A DNA stretch of 14,717 bases from an uncultured Ignavibacteriota bacterium (GTDB lineage: Bacteria > Bacteroidota > Ignavibacteria > Tepidaquicellales > Tepidaquicellaceae). This document shows positions 1-6,809 of the stretch, in pieces. How positions within the stretch are numbered: the stretch's first letter is position 1; every line of letters begins with the position of its first letter. Under the pieces are notes generated by a model. The model searched no databases. It saw only the letters and a program-made list of their open reading frames with translations, and was not told the DNA's origin. The DNA is taken from contig CALKAJ010000053.1 of the NCBI GenBank assembly GCA_937983305.1, forward strand, positions 1 through 14,717, given 5' to 3'. The translations under genes and the position numbers were made by a program.

Positions 1-41
1 TCTATCCGAAGACTTTGTGAGGCTGTATTTTCACACAGGCT

Positions 42-56
42 CTCCAGCTTTGGAAG
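42..56 (-). repeat. Degenerate REP-like half element upstream of the transposase
   Basis: Read on the minus strand this is CTTCCAAAGCTGGAG. It matches the first 15 bases of the perfect palindrome at 704-718 (CTTCCCAAGCTGGAG) at 14 of 15 positions. The other arm is not conserved here. The two elements lie on either side of the transposase gene in inverted orientation, as REP elements often do around RAYT genes. The match is read directly; the REP role is inferred. Confidence 0.45.
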
Positions 57-152
57 GGAAAAAATGCAATATTTATTTGTTTGTTTTTTTATTTTAAGAA
101 ATATAATTTCATGTGCTAAAAGGATTACTTATAGCAGACTCTTATAAATAAA

Positions 153-689
153 ATGCGAACAACATACAAAGTAATAGACAACAAAAATATTTTCTTTATT
201 ACATCCACTATTGTAAATTGGATTCCTGTTTTTAAGATAAAAGATAATATTGATTCACTAATAAACGCTTTTACCTACTCGCAAAGGAATAAAAAGCTTA
301 AAATTTACAGTTATGTTATTATGCCTGAACATTTCCACATGGTATGTGAATCTGATAACATGGTTAAAGTATTTCAATCTATAAAATCTTATTCTGCAAA
401 AAGGATAATTGAAACATATAAGGATTTAGAGGATATTCAAACTATAGAGCAATTTCAAGTTTCAAAAAAAGAATATAAAGCAACTTCAAAATATCAAATC
501 TGGCAAGAGGGTTTTCATCCTAAGGCAATTTTATCTGAAGAAATGTTTTCTCAAAAGGTAAATTATATACATTTCAATCCGGTGAAAAGGGGATTAGTTA
601 AAGAAATGACTGATTACAAATATAGTTCTGCCGGAGATTTTTTTCTGAAAGTGAAGGGAGTTATTGATTTGGATTGGATTAGTTCATAG
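153..689 (+). CDS. REP-associated tyrosine transposase (RAYT), Y1/HUH nuclease family
   Basis: A 178-residue single-domain Y1 (IS200-like) transposase. Such proteins nick single-stranded DNA at hairpins with a tyrosine nucleophile and a divalent metal held by an HUH motif. The HUH motif is visible as H60-F61-H62 inside MPEHFHMV. The family block YIHFNPVKRGLV spans residues 138-149 and is followed by a DYKYSSAGDF tail, like the DYxxSS ending of RAYTs. Y138, or another tyrosine close by, is the candidate nucleophile. Length is near the usual 150-180 residues of the E. coli TnpA-REP type. The ATG at 153 is the first in frame. REP-like palindromes flank the gene, and no second IS gene such as tnpB is present, which supports a RAYT rather than a full IS200/IS605 element. 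The frame appears intact. The subfamily is not certain. Confidence 0.88.
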   Translation: MRTTYKVIDNKNIFFITSTIVNWIPVFKIKDNIDSLINAFTYSQRNKKLKIYSYVIMPEHFHMVCESDNMVKVFQSIKSYSAKRIIETYKDLEDIQTIEQFQVSKKEYKATSKYQIWQEGFHPKAILSEEMFSQKVNYIHFNPVKRGLVKEMTDYKYSSAGDFFLKVKGVIDLDWISS

Positions 690-702
690 GTTGATTTTTG
701 TG

Positions 703-728
703 ACTTCCCAAGCTGGAGCTTGGGAAGT
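703..728. repeat. Perfect REP-like palindrome (12-bp arms, 2-base loop)
   Basis: Arms ACTTCCCAAGCT (703-714) and AGCTTGGGAAGT (717-728) are exact reverse complements around GG. The hairpin begins 13 bases after the transposase stop. It is not followed by a T-tract on the plus strand, so it does not look like a standard terminator. A half-copy in inverted orientation lies upstream of the transposase at 42-56. The likely role is the hairpin substrate of the neighbouring RAYT protein (inference from family behaviour). Confidence 0.75.
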
Positions 729-733
729 AGATG

Positions 734-780
734 TAAAAATCTGTGACTTTTCGCCCAATCTGTGTTTTCTGCGTATCGCT
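734..780. repeat. 47-bp intergenic direct repeat, copy 1
   Basis: This copy matches 805-851 at 43 of 47 positions. All four mismatches lie between bases 16 and 23 of the unit. Inside the copy the octamer AATCTGTG occurs twice (738-745 and 757-764), 19 bases apart. Both copies end in the same GTTTTCTGCGTATCGCT. No reading frame or RNA gene was recognised. It is probably a dispersed intergenic repeat. Confidence 0.7.
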
Positions 781-804
781 TTTCTTTTTGCTCTTTGCTA
801 TAAA

Positions 805-851
805 TAAAAATCTGTGACTATCCGCATAATCTGTGTTTTCTGCGTATCGCT
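805..851. repeat. 47-bp intergenic direct repeat, copy 2
   Basis: Second copy, 71 bases downstream of the first, with the same internal pair of AATCTGTG octamers (809-816 and 828-835) at the same 19-base spacing. The copies diverge completely after the shared TATCGCT end, so the repeat boundaries are clear on that side. Confidence 0.7.
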
Positions 852-856
852 CTTAT

Positions 857-892
857 CTTGATAAACTTGACAAACTTGATAAACTGATTAAC
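857..892. repeat. Four 9-bp tandem units running into the rseC stop
   Basis: Units CTTGATAAA (857-865), CTTGACAAA (866-874), CTTGATAAA (875-883) and a degenerate CTGATTAAC (884-892). The last unit contains the rseC stop codon (888-890, minus strand), so the tract spans the 3' boundary of that gene. Because the unit is nine bases long, copy changes inside the coding region would preserve frame. Confidence 0.6.
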
Positions 893-1325
893 TTACCTTC
901 CCCGACAACTTCAAAACTGTTTGAGGCATCCCCTTTTCCTCAACCTTGCTGCTCCTCAGGACAAAAAACATAACCACGAAATAAATTACTACTACTCCCA
1001 GACTCAGGAAAATAGAATACAACTCATTCCCATTAAATATAAAATTTCCAAATAAAATACTAATAACCATTAATCCAAGCGGAATCCCATAAAACTTAAA
1101 CGAAACAAGAAACAAACTGCTTCCCTTCAAAGAAAACTGAACCGTATCCCCAACCTCACAGCCAATCGTATCTTTTACGAGGACAGATTTCTTCTTATCG
1201 CTTTTCGGTTTACAAAAAATCTTCGCCGAGCAATCTTCGCAATACTCATTTTCCTCTAAAGTAACTTCAAGTATAACTCCGTCTTTATTTGTAACTACTC
1301 CAGTTTCGGTTATTAATTCTGCCAT
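888..1325 (-). CDS. rseC: RseC/MucC-family membrane protein
   Basis: A 145-residue protein of the RseC/MucC family (SoxR-reducing-system / sigma-E regulatory protein RseC). It has a cytoplasmic N-terminal part with a cysteine cluster at C29, C32 and C38 (EYCEDC...FC), a short beta-like segment with GDTVQFSL, then two membrane helices at about 70-95 and 102-123, and a basic tail. In E. coli RseC helps the Rsx (Rnf-type) complex keep SoxR reduced. In many other bacteria the gene simply accompanies rnf genes, as here, where it is the last gene of the rnf cluster, 68 bases after rnfB. The ATG at 1325 is preceded by a terminator-like hairpin whose 3' arm carries the only SD-like GGAG. Its exact function in this organism is unknown. 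Confidence 0.85.
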   Translation of the reverse strand: MAELITETGVVTNKDGVILEVTLEENEYCEDCSAKIFCKPKSDKKKSVLVKDTIGCEVGDTVQFSLKGSSLFLVSFKFYGIPLGLMVISILFGNFIFNGNELYSIFLSLGVVVIYFVVMFFVLRSSKVEEKGMPQTVLKLSGKVS

Positions 1326-1330
1326 ATATT

Positions 1331-1355
1331 AAAAAGGACTCCCGTTAAGGAGTCC
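1331..1355 (-). terminator. Terminator-like hairpin between rnfB and rseC
   Basis: On the minus strand GGACTCC, loop TTAACG, GGAGTCC and then TTTTT form a perfect 7-bp GC-rich stem followed directly by five T. It lies downstream of rnfB and ends five bases before the rseC ATG. The 3' arm contains GGAG at SD distance from that ATG, so the same hairpin could also hide the rseC ribosome binding site. The structure is seen directly; whether it terminates, attenuates or controls translation is inference. Confidence 0.7.
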
Positions 1356-1393
1356 GTTCATGTTTTTAAAATTTAAATCAAATCTTAATTCTC

Positions 1394-2200
1394 TTATGAC
1401 TTAACATCTATCTTTTGGATTGCTCCCGTTGTGCATTTCTCAAACTGTATCTTATCCGCATCAAGCTTATCATAATTTATAACTCCAAGGAAATTCTGCA
1501 TTTCTACACCGCCGTCTGATTTCCTTGCACAAGCTCCGCAGCCAAGGCACGATACCGAGCACAAACTCTTTGATGTTTTCGCATCATCATGATTCTTACA
1601 GAACACAAACACATTTCTGTCTTCAGGATGCATTTCAATTATATTCCTCGGGCAAGCCTTAACGCATAATCCGCATCCCGTACACAGCGGCTCTATCACT
1701 TCAGGGATTCCGTTTTCGTTCATCACCATTGCATTGAAAGGACACGCCGTAACGCAGTCACCGCCGCCAAGACATCCGTAAAAACACAACTTGCTTCCGC
1801 CTGAAACTATTGCCATCGCCGAACAGCTTAAAGGACCGTAATAATCCGCAAGTTTTTTCGCCGCTTCGCTGTTTCCGCCTCTGCATAATATTCTGGGTAT
1901 CATTTTTACAGCACCTTCCGAATCCATTCCGAGCAGCATTGCAATTGCCTTAACGTTATCGGGATCTGCAACCGGACAGCCGTTTACAGGTGCTTTGCCT
2001 TCAACAAGCTTTACGCTGAAATCATAACACCCCGCATTGCCGCATCCGCCGCAGTTTGCTCCGGGTAATAATTCATTCACCTTTGCTATTAAAGGATTTT
2101 CCTCCACTCTCAGTTTTTTATCCGCAATAGCTAAGGCGCCTGCAAATACAAATCCGAGACCGCCCATTGTTGCTAATGCTATTATCATTGTTATGTCCAT
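1394..2200 (-). CDS. rnfB: Rnf complex iron-sulfur subunit RnfB
   Basis: A 268-residue electron-entry subunit of the Rnf ferredoxin:NAD+ oxidoreductase. It has an N-terminal membrane anchor (about 4-26) and then the RnfB-specific 4Fe-4S domain with C50, C53, C58 and C75 (NCGGCGNAGC...GCPV). Two ferredoxin-type sets follow: C139/C143/C149/C153 and C173/C176/C179/C183 (CTGCGLCVKACP). Further cysteines lie at C201, C214, C218, C221, C224 and C256 and may bind another cluster. The protein sits on the cytoplasmic face and passes electrons from ferredoxin into the membrane subunits. The gene is separated from rnfA by the NusG-II gene and apbE, and starts 56 bases after apbE with an A+T-rich, SD-poor leader that contains a pair of 14-bp direct repeats. 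Confidence 0.95.
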   Translation of the reverse strand: MDITMIIALATMGGLGFVFAGALAIADKKLRVEENPLIAKVNELLPGANCGGCGNAGCYDFSVKLVEGKAPVNGCPVADPDNVKAIAMLLGMDSEGAVKMIPRILCRGGNSEAAKKLADYYGPLSCSAMAIVSGGSKLCFYGCLGGGDCVTACPFNAMVMNENGIPEVIEPLCTGCGLCVKACPRNIIEMHPEDRNVFVFCKNHDDAKTSKSLCSVSCLGCGACARKSDGGVEMQNFLGVINYDKLDADKIQFEKCTTGAIQKIDVKS

Positions 2201-2215
2201 AACTAAGAATTTTTC

Positions 2216-2250
2216 TTATTTAAAATTATCTGATTTTTATTTAAAATTAT
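2216..2250. repeat. Two 14-bp direct repeats, 21-bp period, upstream of rnfB
   Basis: TTATTTAAAATTAT occurs exactly at 2216-2229 and 2237-2250. The 21-bp period is close to two helical turns, which would place both copies on one face of the DNA. They fill most of the apbE-rnfB gap. A regulator site or an internal promoter is possible, but in DNA this A+T-rich a chance duplication cannot be excluded. Confidence 0.45.
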
Positions 2251-2256
2251 ACGCAC

Positions 2257-3261
2257 TTATCTGTTCCTTACATAATTTTTAAATCCCTGCGATTCATATA
2301 TTTTTCCATCTTTACTTATAATATAACATTCCGTATTTTCCAGCTGCTCAATTATTTTAATTCCTTTTTCTCCTCCTGCCACAAATATCCCGGTCGCGAG
2401 TGCATCTGCCGTTGTTACATCTTTTGCAATTATCGTTACGCTTCTGCATTCCCGTGAAGGATATCCTGTTTTCGGATTTAAGATATGATGATATCTGATT
2501 TCACCTTCCATAAAAAAGTTCTCATAATCTCCTGAAGTTGCCACGCATATCTCCGTCTTTCCTTCCTGCGGTTTCAGATTCATCAAAATATCATTTTCAT
2601 TATCAGGATTTTGTATCCCGATTTTCCAGTCCGTTCCGTCGGCTCTTATCTCTCCGCCGGCATTTACAAGAAAATCTTTTCCTCCTGATTTCTTCATCAG
2701 CTCAAATGCCTTATCTACCGCATATCCTTTTGCTATTGCACTCAAATTCAAATTTACTTTATTCTTTTTTATTACAGTCGAGTCATTTAATATCTTTATA
2801 TTTTTCCAGCCTGATTCATTCATTATTTCCTTTATCTTTTCATCTCCGGGTTTCGCGGGGTTCTGTCCGCTGAATCCCCATAAATCTGTCAGCTTTCCTA
2901 ATGTTACATCAAATCCTTCCTCGCAAATCCTGTTCATTTCATCGCTTGCTTTCAGCACTTCCACTATCTCTTTATTCAGTGTTACCGTATCGCTCTCCGA
3001 ATTATTAAATCTGTGAATCGGATTGCCTTCTATGTATGTTGAAAAAAGTGAATCTATTCTGTGAAACTCCGCAAAACCTTTTTCAAACAAGGGATTGCCT
3101 TTATCTTCCTTTTCGCCTCGTATTAAAATCTCAACCGTAGTTCCTAAAATTATCTGTGTTCGTTTCGTTACAACATTTTTATTTATTGCATTGCTTCCGA
3201 AATAATATCCTGCCGCAAAAAGTACAGTCAATATTCCGGCAACAATTAATCTGTTTCGCAT
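2257..3261 (-). CDS. apbE: FAD:protein FMN transferase ApbE
   Basis: A 334-residue ApbE-family enzyme that takes FMN from FAD and links it covalently to threonine on target proteins, here very probably RnfG and RnfD. It has an N-terminal hydrophobic segment (about 4-23) without a lipobox cysteine, so it is likely a membrane-anchored or Sec-exported protein acting outside the cytoplasmic membrane. Family motifs are present: LGTTVEI near the start of the domain, AKGYAVD, NAGGEI, HHILNPKTGYP (flavin-binding region) and TTADALAT (Mg2+-binding aspartate). It starts three bases after the upstream NusG-II gene stop, so the two are co-transcribed and perhaps translationally coupled. Its place inside the rnf operon matches its role in maturing the complex. 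Confidence 0.95.
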   Translation of the reverse strand: MRNRLIVAGILTVLFAAGYYFGSNAINKNVVTKRTQIILGTTVEILIRGEKEDKGNPLFEKGFAEFHRIDSLFSTYIEGNPIHRFNNSESDTVTLNKEIVEVLKASDEMNRICEEGFDVTLGKLTDLWGFSGQNPAKPGDEKIKEIMNESGWKNIKILNDSTVIKKNKVNLNLSAIAKGYAVDKAFELMKKSGGKDFLVNAGGEIRADGTDWKIGIQNPDNENDILMNLKPQEGKTEICVATSGDYENFFMEGEIRYHHILNPKTGYPSRECRSVTIIAKDVTTADALATGIFVAGGEKGIKIIEQLENTECYIISKDGKIYESQGFKNYVRNR

Positions 3262-3264
3262 TTA

Positions 3265-3984
3265 TTAAGCCAGTCTCAATACAATCTTATTCGGAGCACA
3301 AGCAATTAAAGGATTAGATGTACCGATAAATCCGCTGTGCTTGCAAAGTTTATTTCTGCACGATGCTTCTTTTACGTATGCCGTATTTTCACCTGCAACG
3401 ATTTTCATATTGCCGCAATTTCCCGCTACCGTAATCTCTGATTTCTTTCTCGATAATTCAATCTCATCAGCTATTCCTTTTTCATTCTCAATCACAAGTA
3501 CGTTTCTGCCCTTTGATTTTCCGGCTATATCCGCTGTAAAGAAATATTCCGCCTCGCTCTCTTTCAGCTTTGAACGAAGTCCGCTCAGTATTCTGTCAAA
3601 GTCATTCTCCGGACTCAACACAAGGTGATTATTCATCAGCATAATATCTCCGCTTCTTTTGCCGTCAATCCTAATAATATTTATGTTCACCTGCGTCCCG
3701 CCGAAAAGCATATTTTTCGTATTTCCGCTGATTGCATTCTTCACTACCGGTGCAAGTAAATTATTACCGTAAACATTTACAGAGCTGATACTTTCCGGAT
3801 TAATATGTTTTGAAAATGTTTCAAAAACATTTTCCACAAGAGCTCTCTCCGAAGGAATGAATCCGCACATAGAAATTAAATTCCCGTTTCCCTGTTTTGA
3901 AACCAGCGAACCGATTCCGAATCCGCTTCCCATTGCGATTGTTCCCAATCCGGCTATTTTTAAAAACGAACGACGAGATAACAT
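3265..3984 (-). CDS. Tat-exported protein with C-terminal NusG domain II
   Basis: A 239-residue protein. It begins with a clear twin-arginine signal, SRRSFLK (residues 3-9), followed by a weakly hydrophobic glycine-rich segment to about 27, so export in a folded, possibly cofactor-bearing state is predicted. Residues about 35-175 match no family I recognise. The C-terminal part (about 183-238) looks like the NusG domain II found outside transcription factors, with C209, C214 and C229 in the pattern SCRNKLC...IACAPNKIVLRL. A good Shine-Dalgarno (AGGAG, seven bases before the ATG) supports this start. It lies 30 bases after rnfA and three before apbE, so it is embedded in the rnf operon. An accessory role at the outer face of Rnf, or in flavinylation, is inferred from context only. 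The Tat signal and domain call are fairly sure; the function is not. Confidence 0.72.
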   Translation of the reverse strand: MLSRRSFLKIAGLGTIAMGSGFGIGSLVSKQGNGNLISMCGFIPSERALVENVFETFSKHINPESISSVNVYGNNLLAPVVKNAISGNTKNMLFGGTQVNINIIRIDGKRSGDIMLMNNHLVLSPENDFDRILSGLRSKLKESEAEYFFTADIAGKSKGRNVLVIENEKGIADEIELSRKKSEITVAGNCGNMKIVAGENTAYVKEASCRNKLCKHSGFIGTSNPLIACAPNKIVLRLA

Positions 3985-4014
3985 TTTTTTCTCCTATTAA
4001 TTAAACTTTTATTT

Positions 4015-4587
4015 TTAAATAATTCCCGCAAAGCCCATAAAAGCCATTGCGAGTATTCCTGCTACTATTAATGTAATCGGTGCTCCCTGAAATCCTTTCG
4101 GAACATCCGCCAGTTCAAGTTCTTCCCTGATTCCTGCCATAAGAGTCAATGCAAGTGTAAATCCTACGCCTGCTCCAAATCCGAATACAACGCTCTCCAT
4201 AAGGTTATATTCTCTCATACTTATAAAAAGTGCCAAACCGAGTATCGCACAGTTTGTAGTTATTAAAGGTAAAAATATTCCAAGAGCTCTGTAAAGAGGC
4301 TGACTTACTTTTTTAATAACCATTTCCACAAACTGAACAAGTGATGCGATTACAAGTATGAACGAAGGTATCTGTAAAAATTCAAGTTTGAATGGTACAA
4401 GCACAAATGCAAATATCAAATAGCTTACTATCGCAGTTACAACCATTACAAATGTAGTTGCCATTCCCATCGAAACTGCCGATGAGGTTTTATTCGAAAC
4501 GCCGACAAACGGACATATTCCAAGAAAATATGCCAGAACAAAATTATTAACTATTGCCGCCGATATGAAAATTATAAATAAGTTCAT
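4015..4587 (-). CDS. rnfA: Rnf complex membrane subunit RnfA
   Basis: A 190-residue polytopic membrane protein with about six helices, the usual length for RnfA. C25 (FLGICPFVGV) and C113 (TTNCAILGLAL) are the conserved membrane cysteines that, with their counterparts in RnfE, hold an iron-sulfur centre in the middle of the membrane. The GIREELELADVPKGFQG stretch near residues 152-168 is also characteristic. RnfA and RnfE are homologous with opposite topology. The ATG overlaps the rnfE stop by one base (TAATG), and a GGAGG lies just upstream within rnfE, so translation is coupled. Confidence 0.96.
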   Translation of the reverse strand: MNLFIIFISAAIVNNFVLAYFLGICPFVGVSNKTSSAVSMGMATTFVMVVTAIVSYLIFAFVLVPFKLEFLQIPSFILVIASLVQFVEMVIKKVSQPLYRALGIFLPLITTNCAILGLALFISMREYNLMESVVFGFGAGVGFTLALTLMAGIREELELADVPKGFQGAPITLIVAGILAMAFMGFAGII

Positions 4588-5270
4588 TATGCTGCTCCTC
4601 CTTCTTTTACTTCAGTTACTGCCTTTGCAGGTCTGTATTTATTCAGTAATGATTCTCTCTCGAGTCTCTTCTTTCTTTCTGTTAATGTATTTGAAAATCC
4701 CAGAAGCAAGCCGAGAGTTAAAAATGCACCAGCCGGCAAAATCATAATTATCCACGGCTCGAATGAATCCGGTAATATAGGCGCTCCAAAAATCATTCTT
4801 GAACCAAGTATTTCTCTTATTCCGCCAAGTACTGTTAACACAAGTAAAATTCCCAATCCGTTTCCGAGTGCATCAAGAAAACTTCTTAACGGATTATTCT
4901 TCGATGCAAATGCTTCTGCCCTTCCGAGTATAACGCAGTTTACCACGATTAGCGGTATAAAGGGTCCGAGTGATTTACTCAACTCAGGAAATTTTGCTTT
5001 CATCACCAAATCCACTATCGTTACAAAGGTCGCTATAATTACAATATAAGTCGCAATTCTAACCTGACCGGGAATCAATTTCCGGATTAACGATATTATC
5101 AAACTGGAAAATATCAGCACGAAAGTTGTAGCAAGTGCCATAGCTATTCCGTTCATCGCCGAAACCGTTACGGCAAGTGTCGGACAAAATCCAAGCAGCT
5201 GCTTAAATGTCGGATTTATTTCCCAGATTCCTTTTACAAATTCTTTAGTTAATGATACTTGTTTCTTCAT
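4587..5270 (-). CDS. rnfE: Rnf complex membrane subunit RnfE
   Basis: A 227-residue polytopic membrane protein homologous to RnfA. The conserved cysteines C29 (LLGFCPTLAVT) and C112 (VVNCVILGRAEAFAS) pair with those of RnfA to bind the intramembrane iron-sulfur centre. GGIREILGSRMIFGAPILP (from about residue 149) is a family hallmark. A charged C-terminal tail of about 30 residues follows the last helix. The start ATG overlaps the rnfG stop by four bases (ATGA), with a GA-rich SD (GAGGGAGGA) immediately before it. Confidence 0.96.
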   Translation of the reverse strand: MKKQVSLTKEFVKGIWEINPTFKQLLGFCPTLAVTVSAMNGIAMALATTFVLIFSSLIISLIRKLIPGQVRIATYIVIIATFVTIVDLVMKAKFPELSKSLGPFIPLIVVNCVILGRAEAFASKNNPLRSFLDALGNGLGILLVLTVLGGIREILGSRMIFGAPILPDSFEPWIIMILPAGAFLTLGLLLGFSNTLTERKKRLERESLLNKYRPAKAVTEVKEGGAA

Positions 5271-5830
5271 AACTTTCCTCCCTCTTTAAGGGTTCTTAAT
5301 TTTTTTAATCCTGAGTCTATAATTGCAACTACTGCCTTAGATGAAATCGTGGCTCCCGTAATAGCAATTATTTCGTTATCCTTTGGTGATGCTCCCTCTT
5401 TCACCCAGCCGATGTTTGCTTTGGAATTTAAACCTTTGAACTTATTTTTGAAGGGTTCTTCCGTTACCTTTGTTCCTAAGCCCGGAGTTTCCGACTGCTC
5501 AAGAATTTCTATAAATGATATCTTGCTCAAATCCGGCTGTATTCCTATCATTATTCTTATCTTTCCCTGAAAGCCGTTTCCTTCATAAACAAATGCATAT
5601 CCAATCAAATCTTTATTGCCGCCAAAAACTTTATATCCTTCAAAGCCGTCTGCGGAAACTTTCTCGTACGATTTCCCTTCCGGCTGAACTATATATATTG
5701 CCTCTTCCGTTGCCTTCTGCTTATTTACGGCTATCATCGGGTCTGCCCAACTGCTTATCTGAAACAGAAGTCCTCCCGATATCAGTCCTATTGCCGTAAG
5801 GACTACTAACATCTGAATTACTGTCTTCAT
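5267..5830 (-). CDS. rnfG: Rnf complex flavoprotein subunit RnfG
   Basis: A 187-residue subunit with one N-terminal membrane helix (about 5-26) and an exported FMN-binding domain. The flavinylation motif is ITGATISS, with T161 the predicted site of covalent FMN attached through phosphate by ApbE, which is encoded in the same operon. ETPGLGT (about 114-120) is another conserved feature of the domain. RnfG passes electrons on the outer side of the membrane, between the membrane Fe-S centre and RnfD. Start and stop overlap the neighbouring rnfD and rnfE genes by four bases each, which points to tight translational coupling. Confidence 0.95.
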   Translation of the reverse strand: MKTVIQMLVVLTAIGLISGGLLFQISSWADPMIAVNKQKATEEAIYIVQPEGKSYEKVSADGFEGYKVFGGNKDLIGYAFVYEGNGFQGKIRIMIGIQPDLSKISFIEILEQSETPGLGTKVTEEPFKNKFKGLNSKANIGWVKEGASPKDNEIIAITGATISSKAVVAIIDSGLKKLRTLKEGGKL

Positions 5831-6789
5831 TTTGTCTCTCCGAATACTTTTGGTTTTGTATAACGGTTTATTATTGGTACAACTGCATTCATCAGCAATA
5901 TCGCATACATCACGCCTTCAGGCAGTCCGCCGAAAACTCTAATCACAACTACAATCAGCGAAATCCCGAGTCCGAATATCCACATCCCTTTTCCGGTCAA
6001 TGGTGATGTTACCCAGTCAGTCGCCATAAAAAATGCACCGAATAAAAATCCGCCGCTGAAAAGGTGATAGAGCGGATCCGGATATTTTGCGGGATTAATC
6101 AGCCATATCAATGCTCCGAATACAAGAATACCAATTATCATCGAAAGCGGTATTCTCCAGTTAGCAATCCCAAAAACCAGCAAAAATATTCCGCCGATTA
6201 AAATCGCCAACGCTGATGTCTCTCCGATTGAGCCGCCAATATTTCCGAAAAACATCGGTTGTATTGCCGCAGGTATTCCGTCAAACTTTAAACTCGAAAG
6301 CGGAGTTGCCTTTGAAACTGCATCGGAGAAAGCCGGTATTGTCCAGGTTGTCATCGCTACCGGAAATGCCGCTTGCAGAAATGCTCTTCCCACAAGTGCC
6401 GGATTGAACGTGTTATATCCGAGTCCGCCGAAAATTTCCTTCCCGATGGCTATGGCAAAAACCGCTCCAATCGCCGTGAATACCAATGAAAAATTCGGAG
6501 GCAATACCATCCCGAGTAAAATGCCGGTAATTACCGCACTTCCGTCTTTTACTGTTATTTCTCTTTTCCTTATATATTTTACTCCGGCTTCGGTTCCGAC
6601 ACATACTGCTACACTGGTTAATACTATAAGTATCTGATAAAAACCATAAAACAATACCGATGCAATCAATGAGGGTATTAAAGATATTACCACAAACCAC
6701 ATTGCCTGCTTTGTTGACCATCTGGAGTGTACGTGAGGTGAACTTGTTAACTCTAATTTGTAAGCCGGATTGGCTGTTGTTGTAGGCAT
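5827..6789 (-). CDS. rnfD: Rnf complex membrane subunit RnfD
   Basis: A 320-residue polytopic membrane protein related to NqrB, with roughly nine to ten helices. Hallmarks include SSPHVHS near the N-terminus, GGLGYNTFNPALVGRAFL (about 121-138) and a DAVSKATPL segment in which T162 fits the covalent FMN attachment site (the usual form is SGAT; here SKAT). FFMATDWVTSPLTGKG and a C-terminal GGLPEGVMYAILLMNA are also typical. RnfD forms the main membrane flavin site and is thought to couple electron transfer to ion movement. It starts 20 bases after the rnfC stop and overlaps rnfG by four bases. Confidence 0.95.
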   Translation of the reverse strand: MPTTTANPAYKLELTSSPHVHSRWSTKQAMWFVVISLIPSLIASVLFYGFYQILIVLTSVAVCVGTEAGVKYIRKREITVKDGSAVITGILLGMVLPPNFSLVFTAIGAVFAIAIGKEIFGGLGYNTFNPALVGRAFLQAAFPVAMTTWTIPAFSDAVSKATPLSSLKFDGIPAAIQPMFFGNIGGSIGETSALAILIGGIFLLVFGIANWRIPLSMIIGILVFGALIWLINPAKYPDPLYHLFSGGFLFGAFFMATDWVTSPLTGKGMWIFGLGISLIVVVIRVFGGLPEGVMYAILLMNAVVPIINRYTKPKVFGETK

Positions 6790-6809
6790 ATAAACTTTAC
6801 GTTAAATTG

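Noticed and set aside
64..150. Short reading frame of about 28 codons ahead of the transposase
   Set aside because: Too short, A+T-rich composition and no ribosome binding site or family resemblance.
1..150. Adapter or vector at the left end of the window
   Set aside because: No adapter sequence is recognisable there; the left end looks genomic and repeat-associated.
703..728. Palindrome as an intrinsic terminator for the transposase
   Set aside because: No T-tract follows on the plus strand, and a related half-copy on the other side of the gene fits a REP element better.
6413..6721. 102-residue minus-strand reading frame inside rnfD
   Set aside because: It lies wholly inside the well-supported rnfD gene in another frame and its protein resembles nothing; it is a coding shadow.
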